Shown in pieces: positions 24,838 to 32,899 of a DNA stretch of 37,217 nucleotides (position 1 is the first letter of the stretch; every line of letters begins with the position of its first letter). The stretch lies in contig JANQQF010000002.1 in assembly GCA_028285035.1 (NCBI GenBank), positions 1-37,217 on the forward strand, in the 5' to 3' direction. The notes under the pieces are model-generated. The model did no database searches. It had not been told where the DNA came from and was given only the letters and a program-made list of their open reading frames with translations. A program made the position numbers and the translations under genes. The stretch comes from Phycisphaerae bacterium (lineage in GTDB: Bacteria; Chloroflexota; Anaerolineae; 4572-78; J111).

Positions 24838-26157
24838 CTACTGATTTTTGAATTCGCGGATAAATTCGGCGGTGAGGCGGAGATAGAAATCGCCATAAAG
24901 TTCGCCTGGTTCTACATAGCTGCCCTCGACCCACTCATTAAAACTGCCGAGGATAAGCCAATCAGGGTTGCTGGCTAAGGCTGAGCGGAAGGTGGCTTCA
25001 TAAGTTGCGCCAAAAGCACGATCAAGCTTGTGGGGTGGGGCTGGGGCGCGCACATTTGGTTCACAGTCGGCGGTACGATCATCCCAACCCGGCATCATTG
25101 TGCCCACCCATAATTTAGGTTGGCCTGTCTGTTGTTCCCAGTCACGCACCCAATTGGCCCAGACTGAGGCATTTTTATAGTCGGCTGGCTCTGTGGCGTG
25201 GGTAATTTTGAAGACATACAATCCATCGAAGACATTCAAGTAGGAGGGATCTAACCCTTCTGCAATCCACCAACTTTCTCGGTTGGGGTCGACCTCGTCT
25301 CGAACAGAGGCCCAGAACTGTTGCGGTGACTGACCTGTGTTTGGGGTACGATACATATCGGTAAAGAAGATAACAGGCTTGCCATCCAATTTCAGAAAGT
25401 TGGGATGAGAGCCGTGCTGCCGTAAGACGTAGCTTAACGCCCCACTGATGTCTTGCTGGGTTGGCTGCCTGAGGCCGTGCCAAATGTGATGTGAGTAAAC
25501 GATGGTTGAGGCGAAGTTAGTTCCACTGGATTGGGCGAGTAAGACGTTGAAATTGTTATCCGTCCGATCACCGGGAGCAAACCAATGTAGCGTGAACCCA
25601 TTAATCCCCACACTACGAGCCATCTGAATATGACGAGATATGGTGGCGGGATCATCTGAGTCGTACTGAATTAGTGGGCGATCCCCTGCACTCATATTGC
25701 AATCATACCAACCATTGCCGTCAAACCAGGCAAAGTAGTGAGCCAGTGCCAACCGTTCCCCCCCATAAGAGCCCGAACGGCGGCGTTGCAAATAGTTGCT
25801 GAGTTGGAACAAGGCCTCGTTTTGCTCTGCCTCAGCCGTAGCCGCTTTGATGGCTTGATGGGTAGCGTAGGCCACCGGGTCAATCGTTACGACTGGCGTT
25901 GGGGTGGGGGATGGGTTGTTTGGGGTGGGGGTCGGTGTATTCCAAGGGGTAGGTGTGCCCGTTGGAAGTGGGGTGGGGGTAAAGGTTGGGGTGAAGGTGG
26001 CGACCTTGATGGGCAGCCGCAGGGCCGCTTGAATGAGCGGTTCTTCCACACGCGACAAGGCAACACCGGCTAAGCTACAGATGCAGATGTCGATTAAGAT
26101 AAAAAGGGCGATAACACCTATCCAATTAATCCGCCGTTCAAAAAGTGAGCGTCCCAT
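24838..26157 (-). CDS. Membrane-anchored GH99-like glycoside hydrolase on a Thr-Pro stalk
   Basis: The 439-residue protein has an N-terminal membrane helix (about 13-35, IGVIALFILIDICICSLAGV) and a Thr/Pro stalk at about 52-92 (TPTPTP units). An extracellular domain follows, resembling glycoside hydrolase family 99 and related GH71/WbsX-type proteins: LALAHYFAWFDGNGWYDC, GINGFTLHWFAPGD, GKPVIFF and the conserved GSFNEWVEGSYVEP. GH99 enzymes cut alpha-mannans, but related families act on other glycans, so substrate is open. No clear ribosome site precedes the ATG. Thr-Pro stalks like this are frequent in Chloroflexota surface proteins. Confidence 0.82.
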   Translation of the reverse strand: MGRSLFERRINWIGVIALFILIDICICSLAGVALSRVEEPLIQAALRLPIKVATFTPTFTPTPLPTGTPTPWNTPTPTPNNPSPTPTPVVTIDPVAYATHQAIKAATAEAEQNEALFQLSNYLQRRRSGSYGGERLALAHYFAWFDGNGWYDCNMSAGDRPLIQYDSDDPATISRHIQMARSVGINGFTLHWFAPGDRTDNNFNVLLAQSSGTNFASTIVYSHHIWHGLRQPTQQDISGALSYVLRQHGSHPNFLKLDGKPVIFFTDMYRTPNTGQSPQQFWASVRDEVDPNRESWWIAEGLDPSYLNVFDGLYVFKITHATEPADYKNASVWANWVRDWEQQTGQPKLWVGTMMPGWDDRTADCEPNVRAPAPPHKLDRAFGATYEATFRSALASNPDWLILGSFNEWVEGSYVEPGELYGDFYLRLTAEFIREFKNQ

Positions 26158-26271
26158 TGTGTAAAGACCAAATTGTTCAAATCCGAATATTATGTCAATT
26201 TTACCACAGAGCAGTCGGTCTGCCTAATGGGCTGACCGGCTGAAAATTTGAGGCCCGTTTTTTACTTTGAT

Positions 26272-26302
26272 TTGTCTCAAAATTGGCGAAGTGATTTATA
26301 AT
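26272..26302 (+). promoter_or_regulatory. Putative promoter of the Rieske operon
   Basis: A perfect -10 TATAAT (26297-26302) is preceded by TTGTCT (26272-26277) with a 19-base spacer. It lies about 45 bases before the Rieske start in the divergent gap. Confidence 0.45.
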
Positions 26303-26348
26303 GTTGAGACTGTGATTAGGATGAAATTCATTTTCAATGGAGAATACA

Positions 26349-27524
26349 ATGACAATCGAAGCTGCCATATCAACAAGTGATCGTAATCAAAAAACTGAAC
26401 CTTGGGTCACATTGCCCAGCTACCACTATTTTGATGAGGCTCGCTATCAACAAGAGCTAGAGACGATTTGGTATCGTAACTGGCTCTACGTTTGTCGCTC
26501 GGAAAAATTGAAAGAGCCACGGGCCTTCCATACGTTTGAGATTGGCTCGCAAAATATCATTGTATTACGGGATGATGACGGTGAGTTACAAGCCTTTCAC
26601 AACACCTGTCGCCATCGTGGCTCCCGACTATGCCTTGAGCAGGAAGGAACACTTTCCTCACGCCGCATTGTGTGTCCATACCACCAATGGACCTACTCGC
26701 TACAGGGGAAATTGGCCGGAATCCCCTTGGTTGGCTCGGCAGCAAGCTTTTCCGATCAGAACTTGTCGCTGTATCAGGTGGCCGTCCGCGAATGGGGCGG
26801 CTCGGTTTTTGTGAATTTGGCCGATGATGTGCCAGCGTTTGATGAGGCGACTGATCCGCCAATGAGTGAGTTTGTCAATTGGCCGCTTGATCAGTTGGTC
26901 GTAGGTCATACCTGGCGGAAGACGATTAAATGCAATTGGAAGATCTTTTGGGAGAATTTTCAGGAATGCTATCATTGTCCAGGCATCCATCCAGAGTTAT
27001 GTGAGATGGTGCCGCTCTATAAACGGGGATTAACCGCCACGGAAGAAGTTCTGAATCTGCAAAATGAGGGGATCTACAAAGGGCCGTTTATTGAAGCTAG
27101 GCTGCGGGACGATGCAGAGACTTGGTCGATGGATGGGCAGATTCACGGCGGGCGGTTTGAGGATTTGTCGCCCGAAGATTTGGCTGCTGGGTATAAATTT
27201 TTGCAAATGCTGCCAACGATGTATATGGTGGCCCATGCTGACTATGTGCGCCTCGTGTCGCTGTCTCCCCTTGGTCCGGAGACGACCCAGCTAACCGCTG
27301 AGTGGCTATTTTTGCCGGAAACATTGCAGAACCCCGATTTTGATCTCAAAAATGTCACGGAATTTGCCACCTTGGTGATGAGCCAAGATGGAGAGGTTTG
27401 TGAATTAAATCAATTAGGACTACATTCAATTCGTCACCACCAAGGCGTGTTGGTCCCCCATGAGTATGATGTCCATGAATTTTTGCAGTGGGTGCGCAGT
27501 CAGATGAAAGAAAGTGAGGAATAA
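26349..27524 (+). CDS. Rieske-type aromatic ring-hydroxylating oxygenase, alpha subunit
   Basis: This oxygenase component uses electrons from a reductase to activate O2. From ATG 26349 (GGAG 6 bases upstream) it has 391 residues; ATG 26337 is an alternative. The Rieske cluster ligands are C87/H89 (NTCRHRG) and C109/H112 (CPYHQW). The catalytic iron site is the ENFQECYHCPGIHPEL motif with H209 and H214. The motif set fits the group with choline/carnitine monooxygenases and glycine betaine demethylase as well as aromatic dioxygenases, so the substrate is open. No beta subunit, ferredoxin or reductase gene is next to it. Two bases separate it from the regulator gene. Confidence 0.9.
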   Translation: MTIEAAISTSDRNQKTEPWVTLPSYHYFDEARYQQELETIWYRNWLYVCRSEKLKEPRAFHTFEIGSQNIIVLRDDDGELQAFHNTCRHRGSRLCLEQEGTLSSRRIVCPYHQWTYSLQGKLAGIPLVGSAASFSDQNLSLYQVAVREWGGSVFVNLADDVPAFDEATDPPMSEFVNWPLDQLVVGHTWRKTIKCNWKIFWENFQECYHCPGIHPELCEMVPLYKRGLTATEEVLNLQNEGIYKGPFIEARLRDDAETWSMDGQIHGGRFEDLSPEDLAAGYKFLQMLPTMYMVAHADYVRLVSLSPLGPETTQLTAEWLFLPETLQNPDFDLKNVTEFATLVMSQDGEVCELNQLGLHSIRHHQGVLVPHEYDVHEFLQWVRSQMKESEE

Positions 27525-27526
27525 TA

Positions 27527-28207
27527 ATGCATACACTTTTAGTTGCTGAAGATCCCAATGATGTTGCCATTTTTTCAATGGCTTTACAACAAGCCGGTTT
27601 GGCCGTAACCACGGCCAAAAATTTTGATCAATCAATGCAGCAATGGGCACAGCGACCAGCCGATATGGTTTTTTTGGCACTGTCTCAGCCAACCCTGCAG
27701 GATCAGGTCCGTCGGGTGCGAGCAGAGACGGTGGCCCCCCTCATTTTAGTGATGAACACCCCCAACGAACAACTTACTTGTGATCTCCTAAAATTGGGGG
27801 CTGATTTGGTGTTAGTTCCACCGATTAGTATCAAAATGTTAATTGCCCAAATTGGTGTATTGCTTCGCCGGGCGGGTAGCGTGCCTATTTTTAGTCTACC
27901 TACGTTGAATGTCAAAGGGCTTTCCTTAAATCCTGAAAATCGAATGGTTGAAGTAGCTGGCAAACCAGCGACACGGCTCACCCAGTTAGAGTTTCGTCTT
28001 CTTTATACCCTGATGACTAATCGTGGTCAGGTGATTCCGACGGATACGATTGTTGAGCGGGTGTGGGGCTTTTCAGGACAAGGGGATCGAGATTTAACGC
28101 GAGGATTAGTCAGTCGGTTGCGGGCTAAGATAGAAGACAATCCCAATAAGCCTCAATACATTTTAACCATTTCTGGCGTTGGCTACTCCTTTAGTGATGA
28201 GGGGTAA
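27527..28207 (+). CDS. OmpR-type response regulator with a degenerate receiver
   Basis: This 226-residue protein has a receiver-like domain (1-115) and a complete OmpR winged-helix DNA-binding domain (about 130-224; LTQLEFRLLYTLMTNRGQV, ISGVGYSF). The receiver lacks the phospho-acceptor: Ala51 stands where Asp is expected (MVFLAL), and Pro98 replaces the conserved Lys (LVPPIS). One acidic pair (E8/D9) is kept. It should therefore work without phosphorylation, perhaps through ligand or partner binding. No kinase is next to it. It is co-transcribed with the Rieske oxygenase and the DUF2270 gene, which it may control. Confidence 0.9.
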   Translation: MHTLLVAEDPNDVAIFSMALQQAGLAVTTAKNFDQSMQQWAQRPADMVFLALSQPTLQDQVRRVRAETVAPLILVMNTPNEQLTCDLLKLGADLVLVPPISIKMLIAQIGVLLRRAGSVPIFSLPTLNVKGLSLNPENRMVEVAGKPATRLTQLEFRLLYTLMTNRGQVIPTDTIVERVWGFSGQGDRDLTRGLVSRLRAKIEDNPNKPQYILTISGVGYSFSDEG

Positions 28208-28213
28208 GTTAAG

Positions 28214-29221
28214 ATGACCACGACATCAAGGTCTAACCCAGAGCCTGTATGGACGTATCGTGGCTATGAAATGCGCCCTGGTGAATTCAATACTGCGATG
28301 GTCCATCTCTATCGCGGTGAGATTTCACGCTCAAATGTTTGGCGACAACGGCTGGATGCCACTACAAATTGGGCAGTTATTACAACGGGTGCAGCAATTT
28401 CTGTCGCTTTTAGTAACGAGGTGGGTAATCATGGGGTTATCATTTTAAGTACAATCCTTGTGACCATTTTTCTCTATTTGGAAGCACGTCGTTATCGGTT
28501 TTATGAATTGTGGAGCTATCGGGTTCGGCTATTAGAAACTCAATTTTATGCTGGGATGCTCGTGCCACCCTTTGGGCCGGGGGCAGAATGGGCCGAGAGT
28601 TTGGCGGAGAGTCTCCTTCAGCCGAGCTTCCCCATCTCAATGTGGGAAGCATTTGGGCGGCGTTTTCGGAGAAATTATGTTTGGATTTATTTAGTCTTGG
28701 CCTTGGCTTGGGTGGTTAAGGTGTGGCTACATCCTGCGGCTCCAACCTCGTTTACCCAATTCGTGGAACGCGCGACCATTGGTGGTATACCAGGTGGGTT
28801 AATTTTAACAATTGGCTTCGTTTTTAATGGGTTACTGATGTTGATTGGATTGTTGACGATTACGCTTCATGAGGCCTCTGGTGAGGTTTTTCCTACCTAT
28901 AAATTTTCATTACCTGGTCTGGGAAAGTTGAGTTGGCAAAATTTGGTGCGACCTCGTCGTCGGCAAGAGTTAATGGTTTACGTGATTACTGATCGGACTG
29001 AAGCCGTGGCGAAACGTATTACGGAGGGCCTCAAGCGAGGGGTGACGGGTTGGCCAGGAACCGGAATGTATAGCGGTCAAACGCATTCGGTGTTGGTCTG
29101 TGTGTTGGCTGTGACCGAGGTAGCTCATCTTAAAAGTTTAGTTGCTCAAGAGGATGAGAACGCCTTTGTCATTGTCACCCCAGCGCAAGAGGTCCTTGGT
29201 GGAGGATTTTCAAAGCTGTAG
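28214..29221 (+). CDS. DUF2270 membrane protein fused to a DUF2179 domain
   Basis: This 335-residue protein has an N-terminal DUF2270 part (about 15-240; FNTAMVHLYRGEISRSNVWR, RYRFYELWSYRVRLLE) with about four membrane helices near 52-67, 73-90, 153-171 and 190-218. Residues about 255-331 look like DUF2179 (GMYSGQTHSVLVCVL, AFVIVTPAQEVLGGGF), the cytoplasmic domain usually found behind YitT channels. The YitT protein at the right of this window ends in the same pattern. Neither domain has a firmly known function; DUF2179 is thought to bind a ligand. It follows the regulator by 6 bases and is probably in its operon. Confidence 0.82.
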   Translation: MTTTSRSNPEPVWTYRGYEMRPGEFNTAMVHLYRGEISRSNVWRQRLDATTNWAVITTGAAISVAFSNEVGNHGVIILSTILVTIFLYLEARRYRFYELWSYRVRLLETQFYAGMLVPPFGPGAEWAESLAESLLQPSFPISMWEAFGRRFRRNYVWIYLVLALAWVVKVWLHPAAPTSFTQFVERATIGGIPGGLILTIGFVFNGLLMLIGLLTITLHEASGEVFPTYKFSLPGLGKLSWQNLVRPRRRQELMVYVITDRTEAVAKRITEGLKRGVTGWPGTGMYSGQTHSVLVCVLAVTEVAHLKSLVAQEDENAFVIVTPAQEVLGGGFSKL

Positions 29222-29354
29222 TGTTTCAGCATATTGAAATATTGATAGCATCTCCTTTGTTTTATTACACCTTTCATAATATTTTTCCATCTTTTTTAGA
29301 CATCGTTGTGTTATCCTTCAAATAAAATGTGATTAGTTTATTTGGAGGTGCATC

Positions 29355-29687
29355 ATGTTACATAACATACACGAAAACATAGTCATTTGGCCTGCGTGGT
29401 TAAAGATGCTTCTATTAGTAGCTTTTACCGGGATGATGATGGCTCTCTCTATCACCATCATAGTCTATGCAATGGAATATATCGTGGTTCTGTGGGCTAT
29501 ATTAGGATTAACGATTATGATGGGAATTGGTCTAATCGTATACACGATCTACGACTCATCACAGCCCGAACAAGAGTTTGATACCCCTACAGATGACTTT
29601 CCCTCAACCAATGAGGAGGAGGATGCAATCTATGATGATTGGGTGGATGGACACATCATTCCTTGGGCAAGATTGCTTGGATGGTAA
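29355..29687 (+). CDS. Small membrane protein, two helices and an acidic tail
   Basis: The 110-residue protein starts behind GGAGGTG. Two hydrophobic helices lie near residues 15-40 and 42-66, followed by a Glu/Asp-rich cytoplasmic or external tail (about 68-95) and a C-terminal HIIPWARLLGW. I do not recognise a family. It stands alone, 133 bases after the DUF2270 gene. Confidence 0.65.
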   Translation: MLHNIHENIVIWPAWLKMLLLVAFTGMMMALSITIIVYAMEYIVVLWAILGLTIMMGIGLIVYTIYDSSQPEQEFDTPTDDFPSTNEEEDAIYDDWVDGHIIPWARLLGW

Positions 29688-29852
29688 GTTGAACGATCTA
29701 GTTTAGAATCTCCTACAGTTGATTAATTTCGCACAACATTTGCATGATTTTTCTACAGCTTTTTATACAATGATCTTGTAGAATATGTTTAATATAGTGG
29801 CCTCACAACCACCCCTCGCAATGCCCCACAAATAATACGCAAATCATGTCGT

Positions 29853-29889
29853 GTAGTAGCGACGCCAATTATCTTTTTGTCGCTACTAC
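29853..29889. repeat. Perfect hairpin GTAGTAGCGAC, in a 537-base gene-poor stretch
   Basis: GTAGTAGCGAC (29853-29863) and GTCGCTACTAC (29879-29889) form an 11-bp stem with a 15-base loop ending in TTTTT. The surrounding stretch 29688-30224 has no convincing gene. It contains several CTACA/TGTAG motifs and promoter-like AT-rich segments, so a small RNA is possible but not shown. Confidence 0.6.
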
Positions 29890-30121
29890 TCCCCTCTCTA
29901 CAACTGACAGTGTTCCTCCGCTTCTACAAAAAACAATTTGCACAACCCCACAATAGTAAAATTAGAGAAAATCAAATTATGGCTCAACAACCGTTGTTCC
30001 ATTCCATTTGAAGTGACAGGCTAACTGCATAGGTTTTAGAAATTTTCACAAGCGGTGAAATAAAGATAACTAGTCGCCTCTGTCGCAAAATTGTTATGCT
30101 TTAGTTGAATTTAGAACAGAT

Positions 30122-30150
30122 TTGATAGCAAATTTCAACGACTTTTATAG
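30122..30150 (+). promoter_or_regulatory. Putative promoter of the 32-residue protein gene
   Basis: TTGATA (30122-30127) and TTATAG (30145-30150) are 17 bases apart, about 75 bases before the small ORF. Confidence 0.35.
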
Positions 30151-30224
30151 GTTTATCGATTATAGTTGATTGCAAGCCACATTATTCGGCTTAATAATTA
30201 ACAGTACCCTATAGGAGGCTACTA

Positions 30225-30323
30225 ATGTCATCACGAAATATTGTTATTTATTCAACATTGGCTGGCTTTGGCTTGATCGCCGCCATTTTATTCAGCATTC
30301 GAAACAAATTTAGTAAACAGTAA
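30225..30323 (+). CDS. Single-helix small membrane protein, 32 residues
   Basis: The ORF starts at ATG 30225 with a perfect AGGAGG 6 bases upstream, the best evidence that it is translated. The product begins MSSRNIVIYSTLAGFG and continues with a hydrophobic stretch LIAAILFS, then a basic end RNKFSKQ. It is predicted to be one membrane helix with a positive C-terminus. I recognise no family. A hairpin follows at 30340. Possible roles include a membrane-complex subunit or a type I toxin-like peptide; neither is supported further. Confidence 0.55.
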   Translation: MSSRNIVIYSTLAGFGLIAAILFSIRNKFSKQ

Positions 30324-30339
30324 TACATAAAGACTAACA

Positions 30340-30388
30340 GGTCCCTTGCTTTGCTCCATCTTAATCGTTTGGAAAGAAGCGAGGGACC
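30340..30388 (+). terminator. Hairpin after the small ORF, possible terminator or attenuator
   Basis: GGTCCCTTGCTT (30340-30351) and AAGCGAGGGACC (30377-30388) pair over 12 positions with one mismatch. No T-run follows directly, so it may be an mRNA-stabilising or attenuating structure. Confidence 0.45.
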
Positions 30389-30430
30389 GATTAACTTTAA
30401 CAGATAAATCCTAAATTCAAGAGGTATGAT

Positions 30431-30796
30431 GTGACTCAAATTGAACAACTTCAATTAGAACAAAAGCAATTGCAATCAAAATTGGTTTGTCTCCAACAGG
30501 ATCTTAAGGTGGAGATTGACTTTGATCTAGACGATGCTGCTGTTAACATCGAAGAACGTGATAAGATTTTGGCTCTGGTTTCGGAATTAGGCCATAAATT
30601 AGAGGCTGTAGAACGTGCTTTGCAGCGTAGTGAACAAGGCACTTATGGTACTTGTGAGCGATGTAACGCGGCAATTGATCCAGGGCGATTGGAAATTTTG
30701 CCAGAGACGACGCTGTGTACAACCTGTAAAATTCTTGCCGAGCGAGGAAATCGCTTTAGAAGGGGTATGGCGGCAAGTTTTGTTATGGCTCAATAA
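30431..30796 (+). CDS. DksA/TraR-family C4 zinc-finger protein
   Basis: This 121-residue protein starts at GTG 30431 behind GAGGT. An N-terminal coiled-coil stretch (about 1-60, QLEQKQLQSKL and following) leads into a zinc finger with C75, C78, C96 and C99 (CERCN, LCTTCK). DksA-type proteins bind RNA polymerase in its secondary channel and change transcription; this shorter form resembles the Firmicutes/Chloroflexota YteA-like group. Effects on transcription are inferred from family. It is followed after 68 bases by the ATP-grasp gene. Confidence 0.85.
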   Translation: MTQIEQLQLEQKQLQSKLVCLQQDLKVEIDFDLDDAAVNIEERDKILALVSELGHKLEAVERALQRSEQGTYGTCERCNAAIDPGRLEILPETTLCTTCKILAERGNRFRRGMAASFVMAQ

Positions 30797-30864
30797 ATTT
30801 GGGTAAAGTATTTACTTTTACAAGCCCCTATTTACAGCGGTACTAAAATTTAGGAAGGTAGATT

Positions 30865-31962
30865 ATGAAAGTTGCACTTTTAGCTAACTTAGAACAGAAC
30901 GCCCCGGTTTGGCCTGATATGCCCCCCAATCAGTGGGATCATCTGGTTACCTGGGATACGATTAAAGCGATGACGGCAGCCATGAAGAAAGATGGCCACG
31001 AGGTTATCTTTCTTGAGGGAGATCAATCTCTGTTTAATAATTTGCTGGCCGTCAAACCAGATATTTGTTTTAATCTATGTCAAGGTCATTTTGGGGAGAC
31101 GCGTCGGGTACAAATTCCAGCCCTGTTACAAATGCTTCAGATTCCCTATACCGGATCACGATCATTTAGCTTGGCTGTGGATTATGGAATGATGAAACGG
31201 ATTTTGACCTATCATGATCTGCCAACGCCGTCCTTTCAGGTGATAGAGCGTATCGATGAACTGGATAATTTGGATTTATTCTTTCCAGTCCAGATTGCGC
31301 CGAGTCAGATTGAAGTGAGTGAGACAACTAATAGACCCCATATCGGTGAAGATAAGGATCAACTGGCGCAATATTTAGAGCATTTCTTTGAAAAAGAGCA
31401 GCAACCGGCATTGATTGAACAGGTGATTGAGGGACCAGAAATTGTGATAGGCATCGTAGGGAACGTACCTTTACCTCGGGCGAGACGTCTGCCGAAAAAT
31501 TATAGCAATGATATGATGCTTCAAGGCTTGCATTTATTTCCGCCATTAACTGTGTCAACGACTCTTGGCAAGCGTAAGTCTGTTGTTGATGACACTTATC
31601 AGCCGTTCACGACGTTAGATGTTGTTGATCTGGCCTATCTTGGCGAGCCACTCATACAACAGATGAAATATTTGGCTGCGGCTGCGTTTCGAATTATTGG
31701 CTGTTTAGATTTCGCTGTTGTCAAAATAAAGCTTGATGTGCGTGACGCAAATAAGCCCTATATCACTGGTGTTGAACCACTACCTGATCTAGATCCGGAA
31801 ACATCTCTGCTTTGGCAAGCGGCAGCCGCTGAAGGGTGGTCATATAAAGAAGTGATCAACCGTATCTTAAATGAAACCATGCAACGGTATTGGTTAGAAG
31901 CAAGTGCCAATCAAACTAACACCGAGGCGTATTACTCTATGACTAAACCCTTAGCCATTTAG
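30865..31962 (+). CDS. D-Ala-D-Ala ligase-like ATP-grasp protein with altered active site
   Basis: This 365-residue protein has the Ddl layout: the N-terminal segment with CFNLCQGHFGETR and IPYTGS, then an ATP-grasp region. The usual ATP-binding Lys of the VKP motif is replaced by Ala145 (FPVQIAP). The metal-binding EVNTLPG motif reads GVEPLPDL (302-309), which removes the normal Glu/Asn pair, although E304 might substitute. It may be a divergent ligase or a regulatory pseudo-enzyme. AGGAAGG precedes the start. It lies upstream of the RimK/LysW-like block, the second ATP-grasp protein in 4 kb, and could belong to that pathway. Confidence 0.78.
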   Translation: MKVALLANLEQNAPVWPDMPPNQWDHLVTWDTIKAMTAAMKKDGHEVIFLEGDQSLFNNLLAVKPDICFNLCQGHFGETRRVQIPALLQMLQIPYTGSRSFSLAVDYGMMKRILTYHDLPTPSFQVIERIDELDNLDLFFPVQIAPSQIEVSETTNRPHIGEDKDQLAQYLEHFFEKEQQPALIEQVIEGPEIVIGIVGNVPLPRARRLPKNYSNDMMLQGLHLFPPLTVSTTLGKRKSVVDDTYQPFTTLDVVDLAYLGEPLIQQMKYLAAAAFRIIGCLDFAVVKIKLDVRDANKPYITGVEPLPDLDPETSLLWQAAAAEGWSYKEVINRILNETMQRYWLEASANQTNTEAYYSMTKPLAI

Positions 31963-32001
31963 CGATAGTTCTGTGACTATTGCTCTGAAAGGAAAAATTA
32001 A

Positions 32002-32451
32002 ATGACTGCTGAAAGAAATAAAACCATTGTCCGTCGTTATTTTGAACAAGGCTTCAACCGAGGTGAGGTTGCCTCCTGTCGTGAATTCCTGGCTTCAACC
32101 TATGTCAATCACGATACCAGTTTACTCGGTCTGCCTGTTGGCTTTGAGGGGTATCGTCAACGGGTGGAAATGCATCGTCAGGGCTTTCCTGATCTGCGCT
32201 TCAAGATTGAAGATACGATTCTCAATCTTGATCGGGTGGTGGTTCGTTGGTCATGGCAGGGCACCCACCAAGGATATTTTATGGGCATGACTCCGACCCA
32301 TCTGGCGGTTAATGTCACCGGTATTCAAATTTTTCGGATTGCTCACGGTAAAATTGCTGAAAGCTGGATCAACTGGGATTTGTGCAATCTGTTAAAACAA
32401 TTGGGCCACGCCCAGGTTCTAGATCAAGTTAAAAGTTATTCGCTGAATTAG
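32002..32451 (+). CDS. SnoaL-like ester cyclase/NTF2-fold protein
   Basis: This 149-residue protein has the SnoaL-like polyketide/ester cyclase pattern: N-terminal helix NKTIVRRYFEQGFNRGE, YVNHD, GFPDLRFKIEDTI, VVRWSWQGTHQG and a final strand KIAESWINWD. These NTF2-fold proteins bind or isomerise small molecules, and many have no known substrate. AAAGGA precedes the ATG. It sits 39 bases after the ATP-grasp gene and is probably in the same transcript, ending at the hairpin at 32536. Confidence 0.82.
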   Translation: MTAERNKTIVRRYFEQGFNRGEVASCREFLASTYVNHDTSLLGLPVGFEGYRQRVEMHRQGFPDLRFKIEDTILNLDRVVVRWSWQGTHQGYFMGMTPTHLAVNVTGIQIFRIAHGKIAESWINWDLCNLLKQLGHAQVLDQVKSYSLN

Positions 32452-32535
32452 GTTTTTAATCCCAATCATTCTGCCTGCCCCAGATTAGTTTTACAGAAGT
32501 TTGCTTTAACATTTTGCCTGATGGTAAGATTTGGC

Positions 32536-32563
32536 TCGGGAGAAGATAAAATTTTTCTCCCGA
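32536..32563 (+). terminator. Hairpin between SnoaL-like and LysW-like genes
   Basis: TCGGGAGAA and TTCTCCCGA form a perfect 9-bp stem, with a T-run inside the loop side and AT-rich sequence after it. It probably ends the upstream transcript, which makes the LysW-like gene the first gene of a new unit. Confidence 0.6.
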
Positions 32564-32613
32564 CATTAATTATTTTGGTTGAATAGAACATATATGGAAA
32601 GTTAGAGGTTAGG

Positions 32614-32886
32614 ATGTCATCAGAAGTGCCAAAAATTCAGATAGTTTGTCCTGATTGTGAGACAGAGATTATGTTGGAGACCATTCAGTTAGATCAAAAA
32701 TTCACCTGCCCAGAGTGTTGGGCCTATCTCCAAATTACCAACTTGCATCCACCAGAAGCCAATTGGGTGGTTGAGGAGGAGGAATTTGATTTTGAGTTAC
32801 GTGAAGATGTATTTGCTTCCAAAAGTAGCTGGCTCACAGATGAAGATTTTGACTTAGAACTAACCTGGAAAGAAGAGGAAGAGTAG
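32614..32886 (+). CDS. LysW-like zinc-ribbon protein with a duplicated acidic tail
   Basis: This 90-residue protein resembles LysW, the amino-group carrier protein of lysine/arginine/ornithine synthesis. The zinc ribbon has C12, C15, C32 and C35 (CPDCETEI, CPECWAYL), followed by ITNLHPPE, which matches the LysW layout. The tail is strongly acidic and contains a duplicated unit: W51 to L62 (VVEEEEFDFEL) and W73 to L83 (LTDEDFDLEL). It ends WKEEEE. LysW ends EDWGE, and its terminal Glu is the amino acid acceptor of a RimK-family ligase. Here a RimK gene lies two genes downstream, so this protein is a plausible substrate. Neither acceptor role nor cargo is proven. Confidence 0.75.
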   Translation: MSSEVPKIQIVCPDCETEIMLETIQLDQKFTCPECWAYLQITNLHPPEANWVVEEEEFDFELREDVFASKSSWLTDEDFDLELTWKEEEE

Positions 32887-32899
32887 ATTTATTGATACC

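Noticed and set aside
25738..26073. Gly/Trp-rich plus-strand ORF
   Set aside because: Antisense of the Thr-Pro stalk of the GH99-like protein, which explains its composition.
30340..30388. T-box riboswitch upstream of the DksA-like gene
   Set aside because: The stem has AGGGACC but no T-box consensus or specifier domain, and the downstream gene is not an amino acid gene.
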